A DNA stretch of 14,784 nucleotides from Chloroflexota bacterium (GCA_902812455.1 CADDZH010000119.1:1-14784); one strand, 5' to 3'. Shown: positions 1-7,527, counted from the first letter of the stretch. Numbers and translations: made by a program. The notes: generated by a model not told the origin, from the letters alone.

Positions 1-160
1 CTGCTCGCCCCTACGATATACGATACGGGTGAGAGCGGCAGTGGAGAGTGCAGCCTGGTTGCTTGAGAGGAAGTATACCATAAAAATTGGTAGCAAGCAA
101 GGGGTGAAAGGAATCTGAGCCAGTTTGTAATACACCCTCAGAGTTCGGTAAAATGATCAC
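1..160. other. Left-edge intergenic region with a repeat remnant
   Basis: No gene is visible here. Bases 8-15 read GCCCCTAC, the right-hand end of the small hairpin repeats seen complete at 7384-7407, 9271-9295 and 9676-9700, so the window probably begins just inside such an element. The rest is unremarkable apart from a possible promoter immediately before the first gene. Confidence 0.4.
125..154 (+). promoter_or_regulatory. Possible sigma70-type promoter of the coiled-coil gene
   Basis: TTGTAA (125-130) and TAAAAT (149-154) are separated by 18 bp and resemble -35 and -10 boxes. If they are used, transcription would begin at about base 161, which is the GTG start codon itself. There is no recognisable Shine-Dalgarno sequence upstream, so the message could be leaderless. 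Only the two boxes are seen; the rest is inference. Confidence 0.35.
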
Positions 161-718
161 GTGGACATGAACACAGGCGATTACGAAGAATCAACCAGCT
201 TCGATAACAATGGCATAGAAGCAGGCAGCGATGAGCTGCTTGCGGATGATAACCTGCGCCTGCCAGAGAGCGCGCATACACTGGTGCGCGTGCATGCAGT
301 AGAGGCCTGGCTGCAACGCAGGATACAGGAAACAAAACTCGAACTGGGGGAAGCCGCGCTCGCCTTGCAGCAAGCTATGATGCAAGAATCGGCAGCCACA
401 ATGACGAGACTGCGCCGTCGCGAACAGCAAAACCAGGCCGCACAACGCCTTCATGCGCAGCAAGCCATGACAGAAGCGCAAGAACGCTTGAATGCCTATG
501 AAGAGGCGCAGAGCTTGCTGGAAGAGTGTATCACACACGCCAGTGGTGAACGTGTGCTGGTAGAATTCTATCTACTATTAGAAGATCTCGTACTCCAGGC
601 AACAACGCCCGCTGGCGCGGGAAGCCCTACTCAACCGCCAGCTTCACCCCGGCTGAGCACCTTTATCGATGTGCTACACCGGGTCGAACGTGTTGGCGCC
701 CCACATGAAGAAGAATAG
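161..718 (+). CDS. Hypothetical coiled-coil protein
   Basis: This is a 185-residue soluble protein that I do not recognise. The middle (about residues 40-130) is rich in Glu, Gln, Ala, Leu and Arg with few helix breakers, and is expected to form a long amphipathic helix or coiled coil. It is flanked by an acidic N-terminus and a Pro/Thr-rich stretch near 148-165. No signal peptide, membrane segment or catalytic motif is visible. The start is uncertain: GTG at 161 is the longest choice and ATG at 167 is only two codons later, and neither has a clear ribosome-binding site. The gene converges on the next one, with a hairpin in the 52-bp gap. Codon use looks like the neighbours and the frame is long and uninterrupted, so it is probably real. 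A structural or scaffold role is possible, but nothing shows it. Confidence 0.7.
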   Translation: MDMNTGDYEESTSFDNNGIEAGSDELLADDNLRLPESAHTLVRVHAVEAWLQRRIQETKLELGEAALALQQAMMQESAATMTRLRRREQQNQAAQRLHAQQAMTEAQERLNAYEEAQSLLEECITHASGERVLVEFYLLLEDLVLQATTPAGAGSPTQPPASPRLSTFIDVLHRVERVGAPHEEE

Positions 719-744
719 CAAGCACGGACACGACGGGCATGTAG

Positions 745-765
745 TGGCCTCCCTGGTGGGGGCCA
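745..765. terminator. Hairpin between convergent genes
   Basis: TGGCCTCC (745-752) pairs with GGGGGCCA (758-765) across a five-base loop, with one G-T pair. It lies in the 52-bp gap between two convergent stop codons, where a bidirectional terminator would be expected. There is no T-run on either side, so it is not a classical intrinsic terminator. Confidence 0.4.
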
Positions 766-770
766 GGTAA

Positions 771-1310
771 TCACCCACTAAACGCTATCGTAGTTCCGCC
801 CTCAAAACTCAGCGACAACGATGACAAGGGCACCTGTGTATTGACGGGAAAATCGAAGTAGCCATCCTGAGACTGCCCAGGGAAGACCACAGGGGACAGA
901 TCCACAAGCTTGGGTGAGATAGCCTCGCCATTGGAGAGAACGAGGTGAGCAAGCGATGCAAATTTATACCCTGTAGGAGACTTTATGCTGGCATCAGGCT
1001 GCACAAGCACAGACACCCGCACTGTGTATGTCCCTTGTGGTTTTGGATCATCAGAAAAAGCTCCCGCCTCCTGAACCTGGGTGACGGTAATATGCAAGTT
1101 TCTGTAATCAACGCTCCGGTTCACCACTAACGAGCCTACCGGGTTCGCCAGCCCCACTGTCGGCGTGACCGGATTGTTCACGATGCCGATATTGGGGTCT
1201 TGCTCTTTGTCTGGCAGAAAAAAAGCGATCACGACGGCAATCGCGATAATGGTTAATGCCAGCGTTACCCGCACTTTTGATGATCGTAAAAGACGCTTCA
1301 CCTGCGACAT
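771..1310 (-). CDS. Membrane-anchored DUF4352-like protein
   Basis: This 179-residue protein has a short basic N-terminus (MSQVKRLLRSSKVR), one hydrophobic helix at about residues 15-32 and no lipobox cysteine. It is therefore probably a single-pass protein with most of its length outside the cell. The remainder is predicted beta-rich: alternating Val/Thr/Ser strands, a GTYTVRVSVLV strand, and an end rich in Ser and Gly. This resembles the immunoglobulin/telokin-like DUF4352 fold found in many Gram-positive and Chloroflexota surface proteins. The resemblance is in pattern only and the family call is tentative. AGGAG lies about 12 bases before the ATG. The gene follows the GT39 glycosyltransferase on the same strand with repeat A filling the 140-bp gap, so co-transcription is possible but not shown. 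No enzymatic motif is seen. Confidence 0.75.
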   Translation of the reverse strand: MSQVKRLLRSSKVRVTLALTIIAIAVVIAFFLPDKEQDPNIGIVNNPVTPTVGLANPVGSLVVNRSVDYRNLHITVTQVQEAGAFSDDPKPQGTYTVRVSVLVQPDASIKSPTGYKFASLAHLVLSNGEAISPKLVDLSPVVFPGQSQDGYFDFPVNTQVPLSSLSLSFEGGTTIAFSG

Positions 1311-1344
1311 GGCTTATGTATACTCCTGCTCCAAACGAGATCTA

Positions 1345-1506
1345 TGAGTGAGCGAAGAGCAAGGAGGCGCGAGGGCACGGGGACAAGCACCAGGCCCCTT
1401 CCCATCCGCGCCTGCACCCACAGCTTCGATACATCGAGCTTCTACTGTCCCTACAGGCAGCGATCCGCTTCCCAGGCGGATTCACATAAAAACCTACCCT
1501 TGTAAA
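1345..1506. repeat. Interspersed repeat element, copy A
   Basis: This is one of four related elements in the window (A; B at 5924-6057; C at 10680-10864; D at 11195-11362). The shared core is a GAGGGCA...AAG..CCCC segment, then a TCGATnnATCGA mini-hairpin (here 1426-1437), then CCCTACAGG. The right end, AAAACCTACCCTTGTAAA (1489-1506), is nearly the reverse complement of the left end of copy D (17 of 18 bases). Both ends of D carry the GGGTAGGTTTT motif. The left terminus of A has no matching inverted repeat and looks truncated. Read on the minus strand, A supplies the stop codon and last residues of the GT39 gene. Confidence 0.75.
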
Positions 1507-3247
1507 ACACCCCACACCCCGGCAAAGGACTCCGTCCTCTGCACTCTTGTCTTCCGCTAAAAGTATACTCCATGTTTTCAGGTTGGTAAATAACGTATCC
1601 TTCAAAGGAGAACGAGCGATAGCGCTTAGTAGAACCTGCCAGGGTATGCGCAAAGGTTTGCTGCTCTGGCGAGCCTGCTGGGAGCACATATGTGGCATTC
1701 GCGTCGTGTTCAACAATGGCCTGGTAGAGCGGATATCTATTCTGCCCCGGTTGGAGCTGATTATTGACAACGCTGCAGATGATCTGCTCATCGCTTTGAA
1801 ATATGATGCGATCGCATGTCCAGTAATCAGAATAGATATGCACAGCGTGAATGCTCAATAACTTCTCGACCAGCACTTGCTGCTGCTGGTTGGTAGCCTG
1901 CACCCCCGGCACCTGCTGAAAGGTATCAAACGTGCCGTTCAAGAGAACAGCCACGATCACGAGCAGGATCGCCCACCTCAAGACGCGCAGGGCAGTTATA
2001 AAGCCAGGTGCGAGCTCACCAGCAGGGATACGCGAGCAAAGAGGCGCAATGATCGCCGGAAGAGCGACCAGCAGGCCCACCAGGTAGCGGGAAGAGGTCA
2101 CGGGAACGAGCGCAGGAGCAGGACTGAGCAGGTAAGCGCATAAGGTCAGCCCGGCAATTCCCAGGAGCATGAGGCGAGCAGCATAACGAATAACCTTTTG
2201 CCTTTGTTCGGGTTCAGGCGAGCGCAAAAGGTGATAAGAAGCTAGCAAGTCTTTAAGTGTGAGAGCGACAGCTAGCAACCAGAGGAGGATAAAACCCAAT
2301 CCCCACCAGCCCTGCACCCATAAATAGGGCAGTTGCTCTTTCCACTGCCCAGGCACGGTGGTCATCGAGTAGAGCAGGCTGTCTGCCGTTGCCATCGGCA
2401 AACTGATCACGATCGTGCCAACGATACCATCCCACAAGGTATAGGGCAGGTGCGGAGAAGCTAAGCCTCCCGAACTATGCAGGCTCAAGAGCGTGGCAAC
2501 GAAGTTTTGCGCCGGATACTTCAGATCGAAGATAATTACCGGCAGCGCCCCTATCAACAGGCCTAGCAGGAGAAATACTGTGTTGCGTATGAATAATTCG
2601 CGGCGGCAAAACAGGACTAGAAAGAGCAAGGCCACAGCCACAAAGGGGATGATCAGCATGTGGCTCCAGAGAGCAAGTCCTATTACTACTCCCAGGCAGC
2701 CATAGATGGCAGAGCGCTGCCACCGGCGCGCTGGCCCGGCATCCGGCGTAAAGGAGAGCGCCAGCCAGGAAACGATGAGCACAATCAGAGCGCCAAACAG
2801 TATGGTTTCAAGATCGCCGCCGAGCGCTTTGAGCTGCCGCGTGAATGTTTCAATGGAGCCGAGGCTTAACAAAAAGAGCGTGATTAAGGCAATTCTTTTT
2901 GTATACAGCAGGCTGCTTAGCACATACATTACGAGGAGAAACAGGACATATAAAAAGACAAGACCAAGGCGCAGCGCGAAGGAAGAGGGGCCGAGCAGCC
3001 AGAACAAAGCAGCGCCAATATACGCTTCTATCGCACCCATATAGCTCTGGCCGTAAAGGTAGATGGGTAGCTCGCCTCGCGTAATAATATGCAAGGCCAT
3101 GAGGCCCATCGTTCCCTCATCGCTATTTATGGCAGGCCATCCCAGGCTAATCAACGCAATCCTGAGAGCTGCTGCAAATGCGATGATGAGTAGGGCGCCC
3201 AGTCCATACGGGCCAATCTTGACATACTTTCTGAGCCAGAGCATCAT
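1451..3247 (-). CDS. GT39/ArnT-like membrane glycosyltransferase
   Basis: This is a polytopic membrane protein of 598 residues with the layout of GT-C glycosyltransferases of the dolichyl-phosphate-mannose/ArnT superfamily. A first membrane helix (about 13-36) is followed by an extracytoplasmic loop carrying the Asp-Glu pair NSDEG (D43, E44), the acidic motif that serves as the catalytic site in PMT/ArnT enzymes. About ten further hydrophobic helices follow, with a C-terminal soluble domain after roughly residue 470. Such enzymes transfer a sugar from a polyprenyl-phosphate donor to a protein or lipid on the outer face of the membrane; the substrate here cannot be told. Two ATGs are adjacent at the start and the nearest purine-rich stretch (AAGGA) is rather far upstream. 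The last 32 or so residues (about 567-598), rich in Cys, Arg and Gly, are read from two repeat elements, and the stop lies in repeat A. The native C-terminus has therefore probably been replaced. Confidence 0.8.
   Translation of the reverse strand: MMLWLRKYVKIGPYGLGALLIIAFAAALRIALISLGWPAINSDEGTMGLMALHIITRGELPIYLYGQSYMGAIEAYIGAALFWLLGPSSFALRLGLVFLYVLFLLVMYVLSSLLYTKRIALITLFLLSLGSIETFTRQLKALGGDLETILFGALIVLIVSWLALSFTPDAGPARRWQRSAIYGCLGVVIGLALWSHMLIIPFVAVALLFLVLFCRRELFIRNTVFLLLGLLIGALPVIIFDLKYPAQNFVATLLSLHSSGGLASPHLPYTLWDGIVGTIVISLPMATADSLLYSMTTVPGQWKEQLPYLWVQGWWGLGFILLWLLAVALTLKDLLASYHLLRSPEPEQRQKVIRYAARLMLLGIAGLTLCAYLLSPAPALVPVTSSRYLVGLLVALPAIIAPLCSRIPAGELAPGFITALRVLRWAILLVIVAVLLNGTFDTFQQVPGVQATNQQQQVLVEKLLSIHAVHIYSDYWTCDRIIFQSDEQIICSVVNNQLQPGQNRYPLYQAIVEHDANATYVLPAGSPEQQTFAHTLAGSTKRYRSFSFEGYVIYQPENMEYTFSGRQECRGRSPLPGCGVFYKGRFLCESAWEADRCL
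1511..1549. repeat. Type-2 hairpin repeat, copy 1
   Basis: The stem GCA-a-AGGAC / GTCCT-c-TGC (1522-1530 with 1534-1542) is preceded by CCCACACCCCGG and followed by a C-rich tail. The same arrangement occurs at 3331-3366 (CCCAAACCCTGG, perfect stem, C-rich tail). Flanks match while the stem sequence differs. It abuts copy A and encodes part of the altered C-terminus of the GT39 protein. Confidence 0.6.
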
Positions 3248-3299
3248 ATTAATCGTTTTTATATCAAATCCTTTTTGACCAATGCATATTCACCTAACT

Positions 3300-3377
3300 T
3301 ATTAGGGAATAAGAAAAATTGGGCACATCCCAAACCCTGGCAGGGGGCGAAGCCCCCTGCACCCCCATTCCCTAATA
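3300..3377. repeat. Nested inverted repeat (type-2 hairpin, copy 2)
   Basis: The outer arms TATTAGGGAAT (3300-3310) and ATTCCCTAATA (3367-3377) are perfect 11-bp inverted repeats. Inside lies a perfect 9-bp stem, GCAGGGGGC (3340-3348) with GCCCCCTGC (3352-3360), on a 3-base loop. Its flank CCCAAACCCTGG corresponds to that of the 1511-1549 element. It fills the gap between the end of the amidase gene and the start of the GT39 gene on the minus strand, where it could attenuate or terminate transcription. The structure is seen; the function is inferred. Confidence 0.75.
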
Positions 3378-3394
3378 GCCTTCTTGATTTTGTA

Positions 3395-4921
3395 CTACGG
3401 TGTGGTTGGCAAAAATCTGGGCTGATGCCTTGCCTTCGTAGCCTGTTCATAGGCATAAGCCAGCTTGAGTAGCATCGGCTCGCTAAAAGCCCTCCCCATG
3501 AAGGTTATACCTACCGGAAGCTCAAACGAGAAACCTGCAGGCACGCTGATAGCCGGATATCCTGCCAGTGCAGCCGGTTGCGCACTCCCTCCCAGGGAGT
3601 GATCACCGTTGACCAGATCGATACACCATGCCGGACTGGTGGTAGGCATCACCAGTGCATCCAGGTTATACTTGTCCATCACCGCATCAATTCCTTCTTG
3701 ACGGGACAGGCGATGATTTTCGGCAAGCGCCTGGAGATAGGTTGAATCAGTGAGCGAGCTGGTAGCTTCTGCCTGCAAAAGGAGTTCCTGCCCAAAGTAT
3801 TTTAGCTCCTCACCGGCATGCTCATTGTTGAAGGCGATGATATCAGCAAGCGTCCGCACAGGCGAACTGGCAAGCTCGGCCAGATACTGATTTAGATCGG
3901 CCTTAAACTCAAACAACAGCACCGTCATTTCCGAATTGGACGCTTTCATCTGCTCGGCTGTCGGAATACCGGCAGGATCGACAATCTCCGCCCCAAGTTC
4001 CTTCATCCGCTCGATAGCTGCATTGGCAATCGCATCAGCCCTGGCACTATAGCCAAAATACACCTGCCGGGCAACCCCGATGCGCGCTCCTTGCAAGCCC
4101 TGCGGATCCAGGAACCTGGTGTAGTCGGTAGAGAACCTCCCGGCGCTTGACCCGGTAGCGGGATCGCGTGGGTCAACACCCGTCATACATCCGAGCAAGG
4201 TCGCAGCGTCAGCAACGGTGCGAGCAATTGGCCCGATAGTATCCTGGCTGTGCGCGATGGGAATAACGCCCGCACGGCTCGTAAGACCTACTGTCGGCTT
4301 AATTCCGACAACTGCGTTGCTCGAAGATGGGCAAAGGATTGAGCCATCCGTCTCGGTACCAACTGCCGCCGCCGCCAGATTGGCCGCAGTAGCTGTTGCC
4401 GATCCCGAACTCGAGCCGCAAGGGCTGCGATCCAGCACATAGGGATTAAGCCCCTGCCCTCCACGAGCGCTCCACCCGCTTGATGATGCGGTTGACCGGA
4501 AGTTGGCCCATTCGCTCAAGTTTGTCTTGCCAAGCAGCACTGCTCCTGCACGACGAAGTTGCTCTGCCACGAAGGCATCTCGTGGCACACGCGATCCCAA
4601 CAGTGCCAGCGAGCCGGCTGTTGTCTCCATGCGGTCCGCCGTCGCGATACTGTCTTTGAGGAGAATGGGGATACCGTGAAGAGGTCCGCGTGGGCCTTTC
4701 GCCTTGCGCTCCTGATCAAGGGCACCGGCAATTGCTAATGCACCGGGATTGATCTGTAGGACGCTGTTAATTGCGGGGCCTTTTTTATCAATCTCCTCGA
4801 TGCGCTCGATATATAACCCGGCAAGCCTGCGAGCGGTAAGTTCTCCCGAAGCCATGGCGGCCTGCAACTCGGCGATAGTTGCCTCTTCCAACGGGAACGA
4901 TGCGCTGTTTTCGTTAACCAT
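3395..4921 (-). CDS. Amidase-signature family hydrolase
   Basis: This 508-residue enzyme belongs to the amidase signature family (the GatA, FAAH and peptide amidase superfamily), which hydrolyses carboxamide bonds with a Ser-cisSer-Lys triad. All three residues are present: Lys89 in ILLKDS, the cis-serine Ser170 in CGSSSGSA, and the nucleophile Ser194 in TETDGSILCPSS. The 24-residue spacing between the two serines is that of characterised members. Length is usual for the family and no signal peptide is seen, so it is probably cytoplasmic. No gatB or gatC is nearby and the C-terminal half differs from GatA, so a stand-alone amidase acting on small amides or peptides is more likely than the tRNA amidotransferase subunit. 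The substrate cannot be deduced. A GGAGG lies about 15 bases before the ATG, rather far. The gene is divergent from the alpha/beta hydrolase. Confidence 0.92.
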   Translation of the reverse strand: MVNENSASFPLEEATIAELQAAMASGELTARRLAGLYIERIEEIDKKGPAINSVLQINPGALAIAGALDQERKAKGPRGPLHGIPILLKDSIATADRMETTAGSLALLGSRVPRDAFVAEQLRRAGAVLLGKTNLSEWANFRSTASSSGWSARGGQGLNPYVLDRSPCGSSSGSATATAANLAAAAVGTETDGSILCPSSSNAVVGIKPTVGLTSRAGVIPIAHSQDTIGPIARTVADAATLLGCMTGVDPRDPATGSSAGRFSTDYTRFLDPQGLQGARIGVARQVYFGYSARADAIANAAIERMKELGAEIVDPAGIPTAEQMKASNSEMTVLLFEFKADLNQYLAELASSPVRTLADIIAFNNEHAGEELKYFGQELLLQAEATSSLTDSTYLQALAENHRLSRQEGIDAVMDKYNLDALVMPTTSPAWCIDLVNGDHSLGGSAQPAALAGYPAISVPAGFSFELPVGITFMGRAFSEPMLLKLAYAYEQATKARHQPRFLPTTP

Positions 4922-4973
4922 AACGATTGTGCTGCTACCTCCAATAGTGGGGCACGCCTCCGCTATTCTTGAT

Positions 4974-4979
4974 AGTATA
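4974..4979 (-). promoter_or_regulatory. Possible -10 box for the amidase gene
   Basis: On the minus strand this reads TATACT, a good -10 box, about 53 bases before the amidase ATG. No convincing -35 box lies 16-18 bases upstream, so this is only a candidate. Confidence 0.25.
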
Positions 4980-5033
4980 GCGCAAAGTCGCTGTTAATGC
5001 TACCGCAATTTCGGCCTCTTCCCTCACAGGCAC

Positions 5034-5062
5034 TTGACTAACTTCAGTCGAGCAGGTATACA
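5034..5062 (+). promoter_or_regulatory. Sigma70-type promoter of the hydrolase gene, with a dyad
   Basis: TTGACT (5034-5039) and TATACA (5057-5062) are separated by 17 bp, close to the ideal housekeeping promoter. The start codon lies 29 bp beyond the -10 box, leaving room for the ribosome-binding site GGGAG at 5080-5084. CTTGACT (5033-5039) and AGTCGAG (5046-5052) form a 7-bp inverted repeat with one mismatch around a 6-bp centre, overlapping the -35 box and spacer. That is a plausible operator position, but no regulator gene is adjacent. Confidence 0.6.
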
Positions 5063-5091
5063 ATGTCCACAAACGAAAGGGAGAAGATGCT

Positions 5092-5913
5092 ATGAGTCTT
5101 GCAAAAAACGCTATTTTGCGTGTACCTGGTGCCAACCTCTACTATGAGGTACGAGGGTCGGGCCCCCTGCTTCTCATGATCGCTGGTGGTGGGGGCGGTG
5201 GTGCCGGTGACTGGAATGGTTTCGTCAACTATCTCACTGACGCTTACACCGTCGTCACCTACGATCGGCGTGGTGCCTTGCGCAGCACGCTCGACGCTCC
5301 AGTCGAAGAGATCCCTCTGGAAACGCATGGCGACGACGCCCACCGCCTACTAGCAGAACTTACAACCGAACCAGCATATGTGTTTGGCAGCAGCGCTGGC
5401 GCTCTCGTTGGCCTTGACCTGGTCGCTCGTTACCCTGAGCAGGTACGTACACTGGTCGCTCATGAGCCGCCAGCACACTACCTGCTACCTGATGAAGAAC
5501 CGTCCCAGGAGAACCCTCTCGAGATCTATCGCCGCGAAGGGGGGCTTGCAGCTCTTAGGGAGTACATGCCCCTGAGCGGGTTGAACTACCAGGATCGAGA
5601 ACCAGGTGTTGAATTCCCCCAGGTGAGCAGAGAGGGAGCTGCCAACGCTGATGCCCTCTTCAAGTACACGTTCCTGGCAGTTCGCCGCTACAGGCTCGAC
5701 TTTGCGGCGCTTTCGACGACACCCACCCGCGTCGTCCTGGCTGGTGGAAGTGCCGGGCGAGAGTCTATAACCTACCGTTGTGCAGTCGCAGTGGCAGAGC
5801 GCCTCGGTACAACCGTCGTAGAGTTCCCCAGTCACCACGCTGGTTACATGACGCATCCTCAGGCATTCGCCCAGCGCTTGCGCGAAGTGCTTGGCGATGA
5901 GCGGAAGAAGTAA
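5092..5913 (+). CDS. Alpha/beta-fold hydrolase
   Basis: This 273-residue protein has the alpha/beta hydrolase fold. It starts with a short beta-strand region (LYYEVRGSGP), followed by a glycine-rich oxyanion-hole loop (residues 32-37 are all Gly). The nucleophile elbow is GSSAG with Ser101, and the catalytic histidine is His248 or His249 in PSHHAGY near the C-terminus. The acid residue is not certain: the usual strand before it reads VVLAGGSAGRES, where Glu224 could serve. Size and layout fit small esterases, lactonases or C-C hydrolases, but the substrate cannot be told. No signal peptide is seen, so it is probably cytoplasmic. GGGAGAAG precedes the ATG at good spacing, and a strong promoter-like sequence lies upstream, so it is probably transcribed alone. 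Repeat element B starts 11 bp after the stop codon. Confidence 0.9.
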   Translation: MSLAKNAILRVPGANLYYEVRGSGPLLLMIAGGGGGGAGDWNGFVNYLTDAYTVVTYDRRGALRSTLDAPVEEIPLETHGDDAHRLLAELTTEPAYVFGSSAGALVGLDLVARYPEQVRTLVAHEPPAHYLLPDEEPSQENPLEIYRREGGLAALREYMPLSGLNYQDREPGVEFPQVSREGAANADALFKYTFLAVRRYRLDFAALSTTPTRVVLAGGSAGRESITYRCAVAVAERLGTTVVEFPSHHAGYMTHPQAFAQRLREVLGDERKK

Positions 5914-5923
5914 ACACGGGTAG

Positions 5924-6057
5924 CCATGATGAAATTTAACGACCAGGATCAGCGATGATAAGGAGAGGGGCGCGAGGGCAAGCACAAGGCCCCCACACCA
6001 CACCGCTCCACTCCTTGCCCCTACAGGCGACGATCTGGTTGGTAAAAATCATCATGG
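5924..6057. repeat. Interspersed repeat element, copy B
   Basis: The element is bounded by CCATGATGA (5924-5932) and TCATCATGG (6049-6057), perfect 9-bp terminal inverted repeats. Similarity continues inward: the left arm has ATTTAACGACCAG where the reverse complement of the right arm has TTTTTACCAACCAG. The core shares GAGGGCAAGCACAAGGCCCC and CCCCTACAGG with the other copies but lacks the TCGATnnATCGA mini-hairpin. It occupies nearly the whole gap between two convergent genes, and its right end contains the TGA stop codon of the DUF1501 gene. No target-site duplication is obvious. Confidence 0.8.
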
Positions 6058-7314
6058 TTGTGGCAAGAAGTTCTGCGAGCCGAACGAGCCTCCGAGGACA
6101 TCGCGTGAAGAAGTTCCAAGCCAGCGATCCAGGATCGTTGCGTAAACCGAGCGAAAATCAATGGTGTATTTGAGGTTGCCGACGGAATCGAGGTTAGTCA
6201 GGCTGGGCGGTTCGCCAAAGATGCCGTTATTGACGGGGTTGCCGAGCACAAACATCGGAGCTGCCGTGCCATGATCGGTGCCCAGGCTGCCGTTCTCTTC
6301 CACGCGCCGCCCAAACTCTGACCACGTCATAATCACCACATTATCCGCCTTCCCATGCCGGCTCAGATCGGTATAGAAGGCCGATAGCCCATCCGCCAGC
6401 GTCTTCATCAAGGCGTCGTGGGTTGCCTGCTGGTTAGCATGTGTGTCAAAGCCGCCAAGCGTCACATAACCAACGCGCAGCCCCAATCCCTGGACAATCG
6501 CTTCCGCCAGTATCTGCAGGCCCTGAGCAAACGAATCTTTCGGATAGCTCACGGCTGGATGATACTGTGCAGCGGCTTGATGCAGCTCCCGCGAGCCTTC
6601 CTGGGCATCCAGAGCGGTAGCATCGAGCAGGGCGGCATAGGGGGCCGTTTTGGGATAGGAATTGTAGAGATTCATCAACGCTTTGAGCCTGGCATTGCCG
6701 CCATCCATATCGGCAGGATCGGGATAAATGCGATAGGTGTTCACGCTTGATAATGTAGGCACGGGCGCGCTGATCGAGGAAAGGGCCTGCGCGGTCTGCA
6801 CACCAACATCCAGCGCCTTGAAGGGGTGGCCGTCCTGGTCAACCCAGCCTGCGACCAGCTTGCCGAGCCAGCCCTGGCTGCCGTTGCCTGTCAGGTCCAG
6901 CGTCTGCCAGATATCCATGGCCTGGAAGTGCGAGAGGCTCTGGTTGGGATAGCCGACGCCTTCGATAATGGCCATGTGCCCGGCATCCCATAGTTCCTTT
7001 AATGGCGCCAGGTTAGGATGCAGCCCTAGCCGTCCATCCAGCGAAAGCGCCTTCGATTGCGGTATGCCTATCGCCGGGCGCATCTGGTAGTATCGTGAGT
7101 CGGTATAGGGAATAACGGTGTTCAAGCCATCATTTCCACCGGCCAGTTGCACCACGATCAGCGTGCGGTCGCTGGCGGCCTGGGCGATGCGCGAGCCTTC
7201 GAGTGACTGCGCCCGTGCCGAGGCTATGCCCCGGCTGAAGATAGCCGGCATGACCATCCCTGCCGACACCACCAGTAATCCGTCTTTTATCATTGCTCTG
7301 CGAGTAAGTCTCAT
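6052..7314 (-). CDS. DUF1501 protein with Tat signal
   Basis: This 420-residue DUF1501 protein belongs to a family distantly related to alkaline phosphatase/sulfatase folds whose biochemical role is unknown. The start is fixed by AAAGGAG six bases before the ATG at 7314; the open frame continues upstream only because it runs through a hairpin repeat. The N-terminus is a twin-arginine signal (LTRRAMIKDG, Arg5-Arg6), followed by a hydrophobic stretch to about residue 26 and an AxA-type site (ASARAQS). Family hallmarks are QLAGGNDGLNT (56-66), and WSEFGRR (331-337) followed by GTDHG (345-349). It is therefore an exported, folded protein. It lies downstream of the DUF1800 gene on the same strand, the usual arrangement for this pair. 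The stop codon falls inside the terminal inverted repeat of element B, so the last residues may have been altered. Confidence 0.93.
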   Translation of the reverse strand: MRLTRRAMIKDGLLVVSAGMVMPAIFSRGIASARAQSLEGSRIAQAASDRTLIVVQLAGGNDGLNTVIPYTDSRYYQMRPAIGIPQSKALSLDGRLGLHPNLAPLKELWDAGHMAIIEGVGYPNQSLSHFQAMDIWQTLDLTGNGSQGWLGKLVAGWVDQDGHPFKALDVGVQTAQALSSISAPVPTLSSVNTYRIYPDPADMDGGNARLKALMNLYNSYPKTAPYAALLDATALDAQEGSRELHQAAAQYHPAVSYPKDSFAQGLQILAEAIVQGLGLRVGYVTLGGFDTHANQQATHDALMKTLADGLSAFYTDLSRHGKADNVVIMTWSEFGRRVEENGSLGTDHGTAAPMFVLGNPVNNGIFGEPPSLTNLDSVGNLKYTIDFRSVYATILDRWLGTSSRDVLGGSFGSQNFLPQP

Positions 7315-7320
7315 GGTAAT

Positions 7321-7327
7321 CTCCTTT
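7321..7327 (-). promoter_or_regulatory. Ribosome-binding site fixing the DUF1501 start
   Basis: On the minus strand this reads AAAGGAG, six bases before the ATG at 7314. It is the best Shine-Dalgarno sequence in the window. It rules out the upstream in-frame start at 7413, which would add 33 residues encoded by repeat DNA. Confidence 0.85.
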
Positions 7328-7364
7328 ATTGGTTCTCCGTCCTTTGGGGTGATCGACGAGAAGT

Positions 7365-7408
7365 AGCCGATAAATCGGCGGTGGGCGCAATGAATTGCGC
7401 CCCTACGG
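7365..7408. repeat. Hairpin repeat with leader, copy 1
   Basis: AGCCGATAAATCGGCGGT, containing the mini-palindrome CCGAT-AA-ATCGG, is followed by the stem GGGCGCAAT / ATTGCGCCC on a 2-base loop and the end CCTACGG. A second copy lies 120 bp away at 7485-7527 with the same leader and end but a different hairpin arm. Both lie in the 222-bp gap between the DUF1800 and DUF1501 genes. Confidence 0.8.
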
Positions 7409-7484
7409 TTCACCCGGAAGGATGGAGACCCCCTTTATTATGGATATTGACGAATTCATACTGACATGATTGTCATTCCATGTA

Positions 7485-7527
7485 AGCCGATAAATCGGCG
7501 GTGGGCGCGATAAATCGGCCCCTACGG
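7485..7527. repeat. Hairpin repeat with leader, copy 2
   Basis: This has the same 18-bp leader as the copy at 7365-7408. The hairpin arm then reads GGGC-g-CGAT-aa-ATCG-GCCC and ends in CCCTACGG. Nine bases separate it from the DUF1800 stop codon, so it sits just downstream of that gene in the putative operon. Confidence 0.75.

Noticed and set aside
5485..6003. Minus-strand open frame of 172 codons antisense to the hydrolase
   Set aside because: It starts in repeat B and runs opposite the catalytic-domain codons of the hydrolase, with no independent support.
7315..7413. Upstream start for the DUF1501 gene adding 33 residues
   Set aside because: The extra codons run through a hairpin repeat, and the AAAGGAG site together with the twin-arginine signal point clearly to ATG 7314.
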